Source of the DNA: Amycolatopsis sp. 2-15
GTDB taxonomy: Bacteria > Actinomycetota > Actinomycetes > Mycobacteriales > Pseudonocardiaceae
Assembly: GCF_030285625.1 (NCBI RefSeq)
Contig: NZ_CP127294.1
Span: forward strand, 8,960,001-9,024,000
DNA length: 64,000 nt
Direction of reading: 5' to 3'
The notes under the pieces are model-generated. The model was not told where the DNA came from. It did not search any database and saw only the letters and a program-made list of their open reading frames with translations. A program made the translations under genes and the position numbers. This document shows positions 28,433 to 36,860 of this stretch, piece after piece. The first letter of the stretch is position 1; every line of letters begins with the position of its first letter.

Positions 28433-29862
28433 ACCGGTTCTCCTGTCTTCACGGGAACACCGGGCCGCGTCACGGCACGCTCGATGCCGGCGGCCACGGC
28501 GAGCACCACGACGTTGGCCGCGAGCCCGATCAGGCCGACGTTCACGGTGCCGGCGAACTTGGTGTCGAAGAACGTCAGCCAGATCACCACGATCTCGCCG
28601 GCGATCAGCCCGGCGAGCACCGGACCCTTGCCGACCGGCACCTTCTTGAGGAAGCCCAGCAGGTTGGCCGGCGCGAGCTGCACCGAACCGGAGTACGTGA
28701 GCAGCAGCAGGTTCGCGAGCAGATCGGGCCGGAAGATGCCGAGCACCAACGCGAGCGCGCTCGCGAGCACGACCGTGCCGTGGTTGATCCAGAACTGCTT
28801 GCGCTCCCCGCGCACCCGCGCGATGTTGCGGGCCACCAGCGACGAGATGCCGATGAGGATGCCGGCCGCGGGCACCATCGCGGTGGCCGTGGCCGCCACG
28901 ACGACCAGGCCCGTGACCCAGCCCGGCAGCGCGTCCTTGCTCAGGGTCAGGAGCACGCCGTTGGGGTCGCTGGTCTTGTCCACCACCAAGATCGCGGCGA
29001 ACCCGATGATCATCGGCAGCAGCAGGCACAGCTCGTAGATCGGCATCCACGTGTAGTTGCGCCGCAGCACCTTCGGGTCGCGCGCGGCCATCAGCGCGGG
29101 CCACGAGTGCGGCAGCGTCATGAGGCCGACGCCGATCGCGCTCACGAGCATGCTGGTGATGAACCACGTGTGGTCGTTGGCGCCGGCGTGGACGAAGAGC
29201 TTCTCCGGGTGCAGCTGCTCGATCTTGTGGAACACGCCCGAGACGCCGCCGGCGAAGTGCGCGGGCACCGCGATGATCAGCACCACGAGGACCACGAGCA
29301 TGATCGCGTCCTTGAAGTACGACGTCGCGGCCACGCCCCGCAGCCCGGCCCACAGCACGAACGCGACGATGAGCACGCTGCCCAGCACCATGCTCAGGGT
29401 GCCCGACGCCGCGTCGCCGGTCACCAGCCGCACGATCAGGCCGAGGCCGGTGATCTGCAACTGCAGGTAGGGCAGCACGAAGATCACGCCGAGCACGGCC
29501 GAAAGCGTGCCGAGGAACTTGCTGGAGAAGCGGTCCTCGAGGAAATCGCCCTGCGTGAGGTAGCCGCGCTCCTTGCCCATCCGCCACAGGCGTTTGGCCA
29601 GGAAGAACAGGACCACGTAGGCGATCGGCACGTACGGCAGCGCGTACATCGCCGCCACACCACCGGAGAACGCGAGCCCCGCCATGCCCAGGAACGTGAA
29701 GGTGGTGAACACCTCCCCGGCCTGCAGGAACCACATCGTGAGCGCGCCGAACTTGCGGCCGCCGACGGTCCACTCGCTCAGGTCCGCCGCGGGCTTGCGG
29801 CGCCCGACGAAGCCGAGCACGCCGATGAGGACGATGCCAACGAGGGTGAAGGTGAGGATCAT
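28429..29862 (-). CDS. Sodium:solute symporter (SSS family)
   Basis: 477 residues, about 13 hydrophobic helices. DLSEWTVGGRKFGALTMWFLQAGEVFTTFTFLG is the SSS N-terminal region, and GVAATSYFKDAIM and GLMTLPHSWPALMAARD carry conserved family residues. Likely imports an amino-acid- or peptide-like solute with Na+. Overlaps both neighbours: the upstream small membrane protein stop (TGATG) and the downstream amidohydrolase start. That layout, with a DUF3311-type partner, is typical of pantothenate/proline-like SSS systems. Confidence 0.9.
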   Translation of the reverse strand: MILTFTLVGIVLIGVLGFVGRRKPAADLSEWTVGGRKFGALTMWFLQAGEVFTTFTFLGMAGLAFSGGVAAMYALPYVPIAYVVLFFLAKRLWRMGKERGYLTQGDFLEDRFSSKFLGTLSAVLGVIFVLPYLQLQITGLGLIVRLVTGDAASGTLSMVLGSVLIVAFVLWAGLRGVAATSYFKDAIMLVVLVVLIIAVPAHFAGGVSGVFHKIEQLHPEKLFVHAGANDHTWFITSMLVSAIGVGLMTLPHSWPALMAARDPKVLRRNYTWMPIYELCLLLPMIIGFAAILVVDKTSDPNGVLLTLSKDALPGWVTGLVVVAATATAMVPAAGILIGISSLVARNIARVRGERKQFWINHGTVVLASALALVLGIFRPDLLANLLLLTYSGSVQLAPANLLGFLKKVPVGKGPVLAGLIAGEIVVIWLTFFDTKFAGTVNVGLIGLAANVVVLAVAAGIERAVTRPGVPVKTGEPV

Positions 29863-30029
29863 CAGTCGTCACCCGCTCCCGCGCGCGCCATCATGCGCTC
29901 GCTCAGCACCAGGGCCGGGGTGAACATGAGGCACCAGAAAGCGCCCCACACCAGCATCTTCGGCAGGCCGAGCCACAGCCCGGTGGAGTTGACGAACGGC
30001 AGGAACGGCATGAGGACCAGCGCGATCAC
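29862..30029 (-). CDS. Small DUF3311-like membrane subunit of the symporter
   Basis: 55 residues from a GTG at 30029: two hydrophobic stretches (VIALVLMPFLPFVN and LVWGAFWCLMFTPALVL) and a short acidic tail. DUF3311-type proteins accompany SSS transporters in this position. The stop overlaps the symporter ATG (TGATG). No ribosome site is seen before the GTG. An ATG at about 30062 is one base out of frame and would give a longer N-terminus (RSYHLP...), so a single-base error or frameshift in the CCCCC run is possible. Confidence 0.6.
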   Translation of the reverse strand: MIALVLMPFLPFVNSTGLWLGLPKMLVWGAFWCLMFTPALVLSERMMARAGAGDD

Positions 30030-30065
30030 CGGGATGATCGGGGGAGGTGGTAGCTGCGCATGTGA

Positions 30066-31265
30066 TCACGCTGCCAGGACCGCGAGCTGCCGGCACGCCA
30101 GCTCGGCCAGCAGGGTCGCGCCGTCGGCGAGCACCGAGTCGTCGAACGCGGCGCGTGGCGAGTGGTTGTTGGGCGCGGTGACCGGATCGTCCGACCGCGA
30201 CGCGCCGAGGAACACGAACGCGCCCGGCACCTTCCCGAGCACCCGGGAGAAGTCCTCCGACCCCGTCATCGGCTCTTCGAGCAGCTCGAACCGTTCCTCG
30301 CCGAACACTTCGCGCACGGTGCCGGCGATGAACTCGTGGCCGGCGTCGTGGTTCACGAGCACGGGGTACTCGGCGTCGTAGGTGATCTCGACGTCCAGGC
30401 CGTGCGCGGCGGCGATGCCCTCGCACACGCGCACGACCTGCGTGCGGATGCGCTCGCGCACCTCCGGGTCGAACGAGCGCACGGTCGCCTCGAACACCGC
30501 GTCGTCCGGGATCACGTTGCGGCGGGTGCCGGCGTGGAAGCTGCCGACGGTGAGCACCACCGGCTCGAACGCGCCGAACGCCCGGGTCATGCGGGTCTGG
30601 AGAGCGGTGACCATCTCACACGCGGCCGGGATGGGGTCCCGCGAAGCCTCGGGCGCCGAACCGTGGCCGCCGGCGCCGACCACGCGCACCTTCACCGCGT
30701 CGGACGCGGCCATGAGCGGCCCGGGCCGGCAGGTGAACAGGCCCCGCGCGTGGCGCGAGGCCGAAACGTGCAGCCCGTAGGCGGCGTCGACCTGACGGCC
30801 CGAGGCGGTGAGCACACCTTCGTCGATCATGTAACTCGCGCCGTCGCAGCCTTCTTCGCCGGGCTGGAACATGAACACGACGTCGCCGGCCAGCTGCTCG
30901 CGGCGGCAGACGAGCAGCTGCGCGGCGCCGACGAGCCCGGCCGTGTGCAGGTCGTGGCCGCACGCGTGCATGGCGCCGTCGATCTCGGAGGAGAACTCCT
31001 CACCGGAGGCTTCCGTGACGGGCAGCGCGTCCATGTCGCCGCGCAGCAGCACGGTGCCGCCGGGCCCCCCGCCGCCGCGCAGCACGGCGGTCACGGAGGA
31101 CAGGTCGCGGCCGAGGCTCAGCTCGAGGCCGAGGCCGTCGAGTGCCTGGAGCACTTTTTCCTGGGTGCGGGGCAGGTCGAGGCCGATCTCGGGGGTGCGG
31201 TGCAGTGATCGGCGGAGCGCGACGAGGTCGGGGCGCAGGGCTGCGGCGTCGGAGTGCAAGGACAT
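30066..31265 (-). CDS. M20-family amidohydrolase (hippurate hydrolase/IAA-amino acid hydrolase type)
   Basis: 399 residues. Dinuclear metal motifs include GDMDALPV (metal-binding Asp-x-Asp), ACGHDLHTA (His), FQPGEEGCDGA (catalytic and metal Glu), GLHVS and a C-terminal APNNHSPRAAFDD (His). The dimerisation domain GAGGHGSAPEASRDPI is present. Cleaves N-acyl amino acids or similar amides in the cytoplasm. ATG 31265 is preceded by AGGGAG at correct spacing. It heads the operon with the symporter and second amidohydrolase, pointing to uptake and two-step hydrolysis of an acylated amino acid or dipeptide (inference). Confidence 0.92.
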   Translation of the reverse strand: MSLHSDAAALRPDLVALRRSLHRTPEIGLDLPRTQEKVLQALDGLGLELSLGRDLSSVTAVLRGGGGPGGTVLLRGDMDALPVTEASGEEFSSEIDGAMHACGHDLHTAGLVGAAQLLVCRREQLAGDVVFMFQPGEEGCDGASYMIDEGVLTASGRQVDAAYGLHVSASRHARGLFTCRPGPLMAASDAVKVRVVGAGGHGSAPEASRDPIPAACEMVTALQTRMTRAFGAFEPVVLTVGSFHAGTRRNVIPDDAVFEATVRSFDPEVRERIRTQVVRVCEGIAAAHGLDVEITYDAEYPVLVNHDAGHEFIAGTVREVFGEERFELLEEPMTGSEDFSRVLGKVPGAFVFLGASRSDDPVTAPNNHSPRAAFDDSVLADGATLLAELACRQLAVLAA

Positions 31266-31386
31266 GGGTCTCCCTCGCTGGAACATCGACATATGCTGGC
31301 CCGAAGATGATGCGAGTGTCGAACGCTCCTGCCGCCCGGATCGCAGGAATCCGCCAAATCGGCGCCGCGCGGACGAAGGATCGGCC

Positions 31387-32400
31387 ATGTTGAGCGAGAG
31401 CGACCTCAAACTCCTCGACGCGCTGCAGACCCGGCCGCGTGCGACGTGGGCCGTGCTGGGCCAGGCGCTGGGCATCGGTGCCGTGACGGCCGCGCGCCGT
31501 TGGGAGACTTTGGTGTCGCGCGGGCAGGCCTGGCTCACCGCGTACCCGGGCGGCGAGCTGGTGGCGCAGCTGGCGCTGGCGTTCGTGGAGATCGACTGCG
31601 CGCCGGGCTCGGCTATGGCGGTGGCGCAGCGCCTCGCGGCCGACCCGCACGTGGCGACGGTCGAGTACCTGGCCGGGCACTGCGACCTGCACATCCACCT
31701 CGTGGCGCCAACACTCCGCGCGATCTCCGACTACGTGCTGCACCACTTGTCGGCGCTGCCGGGCATCACGGCGACGCGCACGGTGGTGTCGCCACGGCTG
31801 TTCACCGAGGGCAGCCGGTGGCGCGTCCGCGCGATCTCGCCGGGTGAGCGGGAGGCTCTGGTGTCGCCCGCTGCGCGGTCGTCCGGACCACTGCGCTTCG
31901 GCGAGCTCGACCGCGCACTGATCCTGGCTCTCGGCGAGGACGCCCGGGCGTCGGCCGCTTCGCTGGCGGTGGAGCTGGGCATGGGCGCGAGCACCGTCCG
32001 GCGCCGCCTCGACGCCCTGCTGGCCCGCGGCGCCGTCCGCCTGCGCTGCGAGATCGCGCGGCCCCTGTCCCCCGCACCCGTCACGGCGATGCTGTGGCTG
32101 CGCGTGCCGCCCGACAAGCTCGAGACGACCGCGCGCTCGCTCGCGATGCTGCCGCAGGTGCGCATGTGCGCCGCCCTCAGCGGGGCGGCGAACCTGATGC
32201 TGGTGGTGTGGCTGGGTTCCCAGCACGACCTGCTGCCACTGGAGGGGTCCCTGGCGGCCAAGCTGCCGTGGCTGGAGATCGTCGACCGCGCCGTGACCCT
32301 GCGCGGGATCAAGCTCATGGGCCACCTGCTCGACGACGAGGGCCTCGCCGCCGGCCACCTCCCCCTGGACTTCTGGTCCCCGGTGACGAAAAACCCTTGA
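31387..32400 (+). CDS. AsnC/Lrp-type transcriptional regulator with two regulator modules
   Basis: 337 residues. Two HTH_AsnC-type domains are seen: LKLLDALQTRPRATWAVLGQ near the start and LDRALILALGEDARASAASLAVELGMGASTVRRRLDAL around residues 180-215. Each is followed by an alpha/beta effector-binding stretch. This double layout is a known actinobacterial variant of Lrp. It is divergent from the M20 gene across about 120 bp and is therefore the likely regulator of the 27.2-31.3 kb operon, probably responding to an amino acid. Confidence 0.88.
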   Translation: MLSESDLKLLDALQTRPRATWAVLGQALGIGAVTAARRWETLVSRGQAWLTAYPGGELVAQLALAFVEIDCAPGSAMAVAQRLAADPHVATVEYLAGHCDLHIHLVAPTLRAISDYVLHHLSALPGITATRTVVSPRLFTEGSRWRVRAISPGEREALVSPAARSSGPLRFGELDRALILALGEDARASAASLAVELGMGASTVRRRLDALLARGAVRLRCEIARPLSPAPVTAMLWLRVPPDKLETTARSLAMLPQVRMCAALSGAANLMLVVWLGSQHDLLPLEGSLAAKLPWLEIVDRAVTLRGIKLMGHLLDDEGLAAGHLPLDFWSPVTKNP

Positions 32401-32451
32401 CCGGTCCGGCGGGTGCGGGGGGATGTGGGAGGGAAGCGCCCGCCGGACCGG
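32401..32451 (+). terminator. Perfect 13-bp hairpin after the AsnC-type gene
   Basis: CCGGTCCGGCGGG (32401-32413) is perfectly complementary to 32439-32451, directly after the TGA. A second stem (CCGGCGAG/CTCGCCGG, about 32465-32506) followed by a GCTTTTT run lies just beyond and could reinforce termination of either strand. Confidence 0.75.
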
Positions 32452-32528
32452 CAAGGAACCCGACCCGGCGAGTGGGGGGTGGGTGAAGGAGAGGGAACCT
32501 CGCCGGATCGGAGCTTTTTCCGGAGGGG

Positions 32529-32699
32529 TCAGCCGGTTTCCGAAGTGGACACCGGGGGCACGGGCAATACACCCGAGAACCGGCCGGAACCTGCCGCCCG
32601 TCCGCTTCCGTCACGCCACGGCAGCTCGGCAGCGGTGTCGCGCGCCGGATCCTCGCGAGCGTCCCGGTCGAAATCCTCTGTGTGGTATGGGAAATTCAT
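32529..32699 (-). CDS. Micro-protein B (56 aa), coupled to upstream small gene
   Basis: ATG 32699 with CCAGGAG five to six bases upstream, inside the preceding ORF, whose TGA overlaps this ATG (TGATG). The protein is acidic and hydrophilic at the N-terminus (MNFPYHTEDFDRDAREDP) and ends in a Gly/Pro/Ser-rich tail (GVLPVPPVSTSETG). No signal peptide, Cys pair or known family recognised. Coding is supported by the ribosome site and overlap rather than by homology. Confidence 0.5.
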   Translation of the reverse strand: MNFPYHTEDFDRDAREDPARDTAAELPWRDGSGRAAGSGRFSGVLPVPPVSTSETG

Positions 32700-32860
32700 C
32701 ACTGCTCCTGGGTCTTTCCGTGTTCCGGCAACGCTAGGGGCGCGGCGCCCGAGCGAGGCACCACATCGCGCCGCCGGCCCGGGCGGCCGAAGCGCAGCAC
32801 CCGGGTGCCCACCCGACGGCGGCGGGCCGTGAACTCCGCCTGGCTCGGGGACATCCGCAT
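32699..32860 (-). CDS. Micro-protein A (53 aa), very basic
   Basis: ATG 32860 sits five bases after a near-perfect AAAGGAG site. The product (MRMSPSQAEFTARRRRVGTR and GRPGRRRDVV within) has some eleven Arg in 53 residues and could bind nucleic acid or be a cationic peptide. The stop overlaps the start of micro-protein B. It lies about 160 bp downstream of the DUF1996 gene on the same strand and may belong to its transcript. Family unknown. Confidence 0.5.
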   Translation of the reverse strand: MRMSPSQAEFTARRRRVGTRVLRFGRPGRRRDVVPRSGAAPLALPEHGKTQEQ

Positions 32861-33018
32861 CGAAACTCCTTTCCTCGCCCGGCCGAAATTCCACCGGCCG
32901 GGCCGCGACCGGCGCCACGGGTGCCGTGCGGGTGGTCGTGGCGCTGGGCGGGGCGGGGGCGGCCCGGGTCCCAATGGTGTCCGAGCGAGACACCACCCCG
33001 AGCCGCCCGCTCCCCGGG

Positions 33019-34506
33019 TCATTCGTTGCAGCGCTTGCCCGTGTTGATGCAGGTGACCACACGGTTCATCTGCGACTGCGTCATGACGTTGGCGAAGTCG
33101 TCGTGATCCGAGCGCGGGTTGTGCTTCTCCTCGGGGAACGCGTCCACTTTGTACTGGCCCTTGACCTGCACGTCGTGCGGGATGTTGTAGACCAGGGTGA
33201 TCTTCAGCTGCGGCACCGCCTTGAAGCCGCGCTTGCAGTTGCCGTTCGCATCCGAGAAGACGATGTGGGTGCGGTGGTTGGCGCTGTCGATGTTCTTGCC
33301 GTCCCAGCAGTTCGGGAAGGCGTGGATGCGCTCGACCTTGCTGCCGTCGGGGCAGATGGGGTAATGGTCGGTCAGCCGGTCCTCGAAGCCGGAGCACGTC
33401 CAGCTCGCGCGGGCGTTGGCGGGACCATTGGCGCCTTCCTTCGCGTCACCGTAGAGCACCCGCAGGAACCGCGGCATCGCCACGACCCGGCGCGCGCCGC
33501 CGCTGCCGAAGGACAGCGTCGCGGACACCACGCGCTGGATCTCGCCGTCGTTGCCGGCGACCTCGTTCTCGTCGTTCACGCCCGGGAGCTCGGCGGCCGC
33601 ACCGTTGTCCTGCTTCTGCTTCTGCTCCGTGGCGCTCTCGCCGGCGGCCGGGTCGCTGTTGGCGCCGCCGTTGTCGAGACCCGCGTCGTCCGGGTCCTGC
33701 ACGGCGCAGCCCGCGAGCGCAGCCGGGTCTTCCGGCTTCACGCCCTGCGCGGTCATCGTGTCGGAGATCTTCTTCAGGGACGCGGACCGCTTGCCCTTCA
33801 ACGAGCTCAGTACCTCATCGGCGTCCTGCCCGGTCTCCACCTGCTTGTCGGCCTGGTCGACCTGCGCGTCCATCGCGTCGAGCTCGGTGTTCACCGCGTC
33901 CATCGCCGCGTCGGGCACGTCGGGCAGCTCGCTCACCACGTCGGGGCACTCGACCTGCGGCGCGGCGGCGTCCTTGGCCGCGTCGGCGCGGTCGGCGGCC
34001 ACGTCCTCGCCTTCCGTCGGGGCAGCGGCTTCGGACGAAGCCGGAGCTTCCTCCTCGTCGTCGGTGTCGATGCGGACCACCGGCCAGTAGTAGGTGGACT
34101 TGTCACCGTTCTTGCACGTCGTGCCGGCCTTGGCGAGGCTGCGGTTGGTCGAGTCGGCGTTGGTGGAGAGGTTGCCGACGTAGTCGTGCAGGTGCTGGGC
34201 GCCGTTGCGCACACCCGGCTGCGCGATGAAGTTGTCGGGGTTGAAGTGGCCGTTCTCGTTGCGTCCACAGTCGACGGTGAACGTGCCGCGCGCACCGCGG
34301 TTCTGCGTCCGGCTCAGGTTCGAGCCCTTCGGGACTTTGTTGATGTCCAGGAAGAAAGACTTGTCGGCCGGGTCGGCGCCGGCGCGGTCGGGCTCGCCGG
34401 ACGTCGCGTTCACGGCCAGCGCGCCGACCGCGAGGGCCAGGCCGAGTGCACCGGTGACGATCGTGACGCGCTTCGACGACCGGTGCCGGGGATGGTTCCT
34501 GGTCAT
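33019..34506 (-). CDS. Secreted DUF1996-domain protein with acidic insert
   Basis: 495 residues. A Sec signal (KRVTIVTGALGLALAVGALAV) is followed by the DUF1996 opening (FTVDCGRNENGHFNPDNFI, AQHLHDYVGNLSTNADS) and, from about residue 330, the C-terminal half (FGSGGARRVVAMPRFLRVL, IHAFPNCWDGKNIDSANHRTH, SDHDDFANVM). Between them is an approximately 170-residue Asp/Glu/Ala-rich low-complexity segment not typical of the family. Conserved His/Asp suggest metal or carbohydrate binding. Extracellular, function unknown. Starts at ATG 34506; a 240-bp gap upstream carries its promoter. Confidence 0.82.
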   Translation of the reverse strand: MTRNHPRHRSSKRVTIVTGALGLALAVGALAVNATSGEPDRAGADPADKSFFLDINKVPKGSNLSRTQNRGARGTFTVDCGRNENGHFNPDNFIAQPGVRNGAQHLHDYVGNLSTNADSTNRSLAKAGTTCKNGDKSTYYWPVVRIDTDDEEEAPASSEAAAPTEGEDVAADRADAAKDAAAPQVECPDVVSELPDVPDAAMDAVNTELDAMDAQVDQADKQVETGQDADEVLSSLKGKRSASLKKISDTMTAQGVKPEDPAALAGCAVQDPDDAGLDNGGANSDPAAGESATEQKQKQDNGAAAELPGVNDENEVAGNDGEIQRVVSATLSFGSGGARRVVAMPRFLRVLYGDAKEGANGPANARASWTCSGFEDRLTDHYPICPDGSKVERIHAFPNCWDGKNIDSANHRTHIVFSDANGNCKRGFKAVPQLKITLVYNIPHDVQVKGQYKVDAFPEEKHNPRSDHDDFANVMTQSQMNRVVTCINTGKRCNE

Positions 34507-34747
34507 GGTGCTGTGCTCACCTCGTTCGATCCTCCGGGCGCGCCGAACTACGGCCGCGGCCCGGGTGTGAACTACTTGGAGTCAAGACGCTCGGCACCTC
34601 GGATGCGGGGGAATCCGGTGCCGGCACTGGGGAATACGGACGGGAAGGCGAAGTGGTTCAAAAAGAAATCGCCGCGTTATCCGCACGTGATCGGGATTTC
34701 CGCCCTTCAAATCCACAAAGGACGGAATATTTCCCCAGGGAGAAGGG

Positions 34748-35503
34748 TCAGCGGTCGACGACCACGAGCAGCGTGCCGTCGTCGGACCGGACCTCGAACC
34801 GCGTGATCTCGTCGGCGGGCAGCGACGTGCCGCCGGTCACGTGCAGCGGGTCGGGCGAACCCGGGATCCCGTAGCCCTTCGCGGGCACGGACCAGCCGGT
34901 GACCGTGCGGATGTCGCCGGCCGAGGAGATGGCGAGCAGCTGGCAGTTCATCGGTCCCGCGGCCCCGCTCAGGTCGAGGTCCACGGAGCTGCCCCACTCG
35001 CGCGGGGTCACGGTCACGCGCGCGGTCAAGGCCGAAGCGCCCTGACCCGACGACGTGCCACCGCCGGGCGCGGACAGCGAGGAAGCCGGCGACGGCGGGA
35101 CCGACGTCGGCGCGGCCAGGCTCACGGCCGGACCGGCGGCGTCGGCCGGGCGCACCGCGAGCGTCACGAGCGGACCCGCCACCACGAGCGCGGCCGCGGC
35201 CGCCGCGGCGACGAGCCCGGCGCGCCGGCGCCGCTTGCGCTTCACCGTCGCCTCGGCCATCAACGCCCGCAGCACGCGCGGGCCGGGCGCCAGCGTGCGG
35301 CCCGGCGTGACCGGTACCGGCGGCTCCGGCCAGTTCTTCTTCACCAAGTCGAGCACGTCGGGCAGCTGATGGAGCTCGACGAGGTCGAGCTGGCAGTGCG
35401 GACAGTCGAGCAGGTGTTCCTCGAACCGCGTGTTGTCGGCTTCACTGAGCACGCCGAGCACGTACGCGGCGAGGTCGGTGTGCGGGGACTCGGCCACCGT
35501 CAC
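34748..35503 (-). CDS. Anti-sigma factor with ZAS zinc finger
   Basis: 251 residues. N-terminal zinc-associated anti-sigma domain: HTDLAAYVLGVLSEADN ... FEEHLLDCPHCQLDL, containing the H-x3-C-x2-C motif. A central helix (RRAGLVAAAAAAALVVAGPLVTLAV, about 88-112) anchors it in the membrane. The C-terminal about 135 residues are extracytoplasmic, a Pro/Ser linker then a beta-rich sensor. GTG 35503 is one base after the sigma gene's stop. It should hold the ECF sigma factor inactive until an envelope or redox signal. The overall plan is like RslA/RskA. Confidence 0.9.
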   Translation of the reverse strand: MTVAESPHTDLAAYVLGVLSEADNTRFEEHLLDCPHCQLDLVELHQLPDVLDLVKKNWPEPPVPVTPGRTLAPGPRVLRALMAEATVKRKRRRRAGLVAAAAAAALVVAGPLVTLAVRPADAAGPAVSLAAPTSVPPSPASSLSAPGGGTSSGQGASALTARVTVTPREWGSSVDLDLSGAAGPMNCQLLAISSAGDIRTVTGWSVPAKGYGIPGSPDPLHVTGGTSLPADEITRFEVRSDDGTLLVVVDR

Positions 35504-35504
35504 C

Positions 35505-36068
35505 TCACCCCCGCTCGCGCATCGCCTTCCGCAAGGCGCGGACGGCGTGGTGGATTCGCGATTTGACGGTGCCGGGCGGCACCCCCAGGGTGGCGGCGAC
35601 CTCGTTCACGGTCCGGTCGGCCAGGTACGTCTGCTGCACGGCCTCCCGGTGCTCGGGCGAAAGCCCTTGCAGCGCCTCGTAAAGGATCATGGCCGCCACG
35701 GTCTTGTCCGACTCGTCGGACACGAACACGGCGTCGGACTCGATCTCCTCGAGCTCCTGCGGACGGACACTGCGGCTGCGCCAGCCGTCGATGACGATGC
35801 GCCGAGCGACGGTGAACAGCCACGCGCGCAGCATCGCCGGCCTCCGGTCGAGCTTGTCGGCGTTGCGCCACGCCTTGATCAAGGTCTCCTGCACCACGTC
35901 CTCCGCCCACTGCCGGTCGTGACCGGTCAGGCGCAGCGCGAAGCCCATCAAGGCTCCGCCGAACTCTTGGTACAACGCTTTGGCCAGGTCGTCATGAACT
36001 CCGGGGGTTTCGGTTTCATGATCGTCCGTCGGGCTCAGCGTTCGATTGTGCCGTCCCACGCCGCACAT
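35505..36068 (-). CDS. ECF RNA polymerase sigma factor (SigL-like)
   Basis: About 187 residues. Region 2 is YQEFGGALMGFALRLTGHDRQWAEDVVQETLIKAWRN with the RAWLFTVARRIVIDGWRS -10 contact helix; region 4 is LSPEHREAVQQTYLADRTVNEVAATLGVPPGTVKSRIHHAV. Region 4 resembles mycobacterial SigL. The start is uncertain: ATG 36068 or GTG 36059; longer frames add sequence with no sigma homology. Immediately followed by its anti-sigma gene. The divergent operon to the right carries a candidate ECF promoter, so it is the likely regulon. Confidence 0.88.
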   Translation of the reverse strand: MCGVGRHNRTLSPTDDHETETPGVHDDLAKALYQEFGGALMGFALRLTGHDRQWAEDVVQETLIKAWRNADKLDRRPAMLRAWLFTVARRIVIDGWRSRSVRPQELEEIESDAVFVSDESDKTVAAMILYEALQGLSPEHREAVQQTYLADRTVNEVAATLGVPPGTVKSRIHHAVRALRKAMRERG

Positions 36069-36132
36069 CTTTGTGGCAACGGCACCATTTCGTCCAGTAC
36101 CAAATTCACGGGCACTGGTCACGAAAGTTTTT

Positions 36133-36160
36133 TGAACCGTGTCGAACCCGTGTCCGTATC
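36133..36160 (+). promoter_or_regulatory. Candidate ECF-type promoter of the redox operon
   Basis: TGAACC (36133-36138), 16-bp spacer, CGTATC (36155-36160). The GAAC -35 and CGT -10 elements are the ECF hallmark and resemble the SigL consensus (TGAACC, 15-17 bp, CGTgtC). It lies between the divergent sigma gene and the lipoprotein gene, about 140 bp before the latter's start. Transcription start untested. Confidence 0.5.
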
Positions 36161-36302
36161 CCCCGTCGAAGACCCCGACAAAGCGTCGTTCCCCCGCGAC
36201 GCGCCGCATTCACCCTGGGCTTACTGTCCACAGTGGATCAACTGCGCCCTTTTCCCGTCGTTCCCCCGCGACGGTGCGCAGTTCCGCCCCCTGGAGGAAG
36301 CC

Positions 36303-36860
36303 GTGAACCGCTTGTTCCGCACAGCGGGACCGCCCGCTGTGTGCCTGGCCGCATTCACAGTATTGACCGCTTGTCAGTCCGGAACCGCTCCCGGTGGCTA
36401 TTCTTCGAGCGCAGCAGGCTCGATGACCATGCCGATGGAGATGCCGGCCGACCAGACCGACCCGGCGAAAGCCGCCCTGCGGGCCGCGCGCGCGTTCGAC
36501 CTCGGCCCGGTGGTCGTGGACGGAAGCGGTTTCGCCATCTACCGCTACGACCGCGACAGCGCCAAGCCGTCTCGTTCCCGCTGCACCGACGAGTGCGCGC
36601 AGAAGTGGCTACCCGTCCGCGCGAGTGGTGACGTGACGCTCACCGGCATCGACCGCGACCTTGTGGGAAGCGTCACGCGCCCCGACGGCACGGACCAGGT
36701 CACCCTCGCCGGCTGGCCGCTCTACCGCTTCACCGGCGACGAAATGCCGGGCCAGACCGCCGGACAGGGCGCCGACCGCGCCTGGTTCCCGCTGTCGCCC
36801 GACGGCCGCAAGATCGAAACCACGACCGATACCTGGCGGACCGATGCGTTCCGGATCTGA
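36303..36860 (+). CDS. COG4315-type lipoprotein with Met-rich segment
   Basis: 185 residues. Lipoprotein signal (NRLFRTAGPPAVCLAAF, lipobox VLTAC at about residue 24), then a short linker with the run GSMTMPMEMPADQ (four Met in seven residues). The fold that follows has two related modules: FAIYRYDRDSAKPSRSRCTDECAQKWLPV and WPLYRFTGDEMPGQTAGQGADRAWFPLSPDG, the secreted-repeat family (COG4315). A Cys-x3-Cys pair lies in the first. GTG 36303 follows GGAGGAA. First gene of the divergent operon. Met-rich surface segments can bind Cu(I) or be oxidised sacrificially; either is inference. Confidence 0.82.
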   Translation: MNRLFRTAGPPAVCLAAFTVLTACQSGTAPGGYSSSAAGSMTMPMEMPADQTDPAKAALRAARAFDLGPVVVDGSGFAIYRYDRDSAKPSRSRCTDECAQKWLPVRASGDVTLTGIDRDLVGSVTRPDGTDQVTLAGWPLYRFTGDEMPGQTAGQGADRAWFPLSPDGRKIETTTDTWRTDAFRI

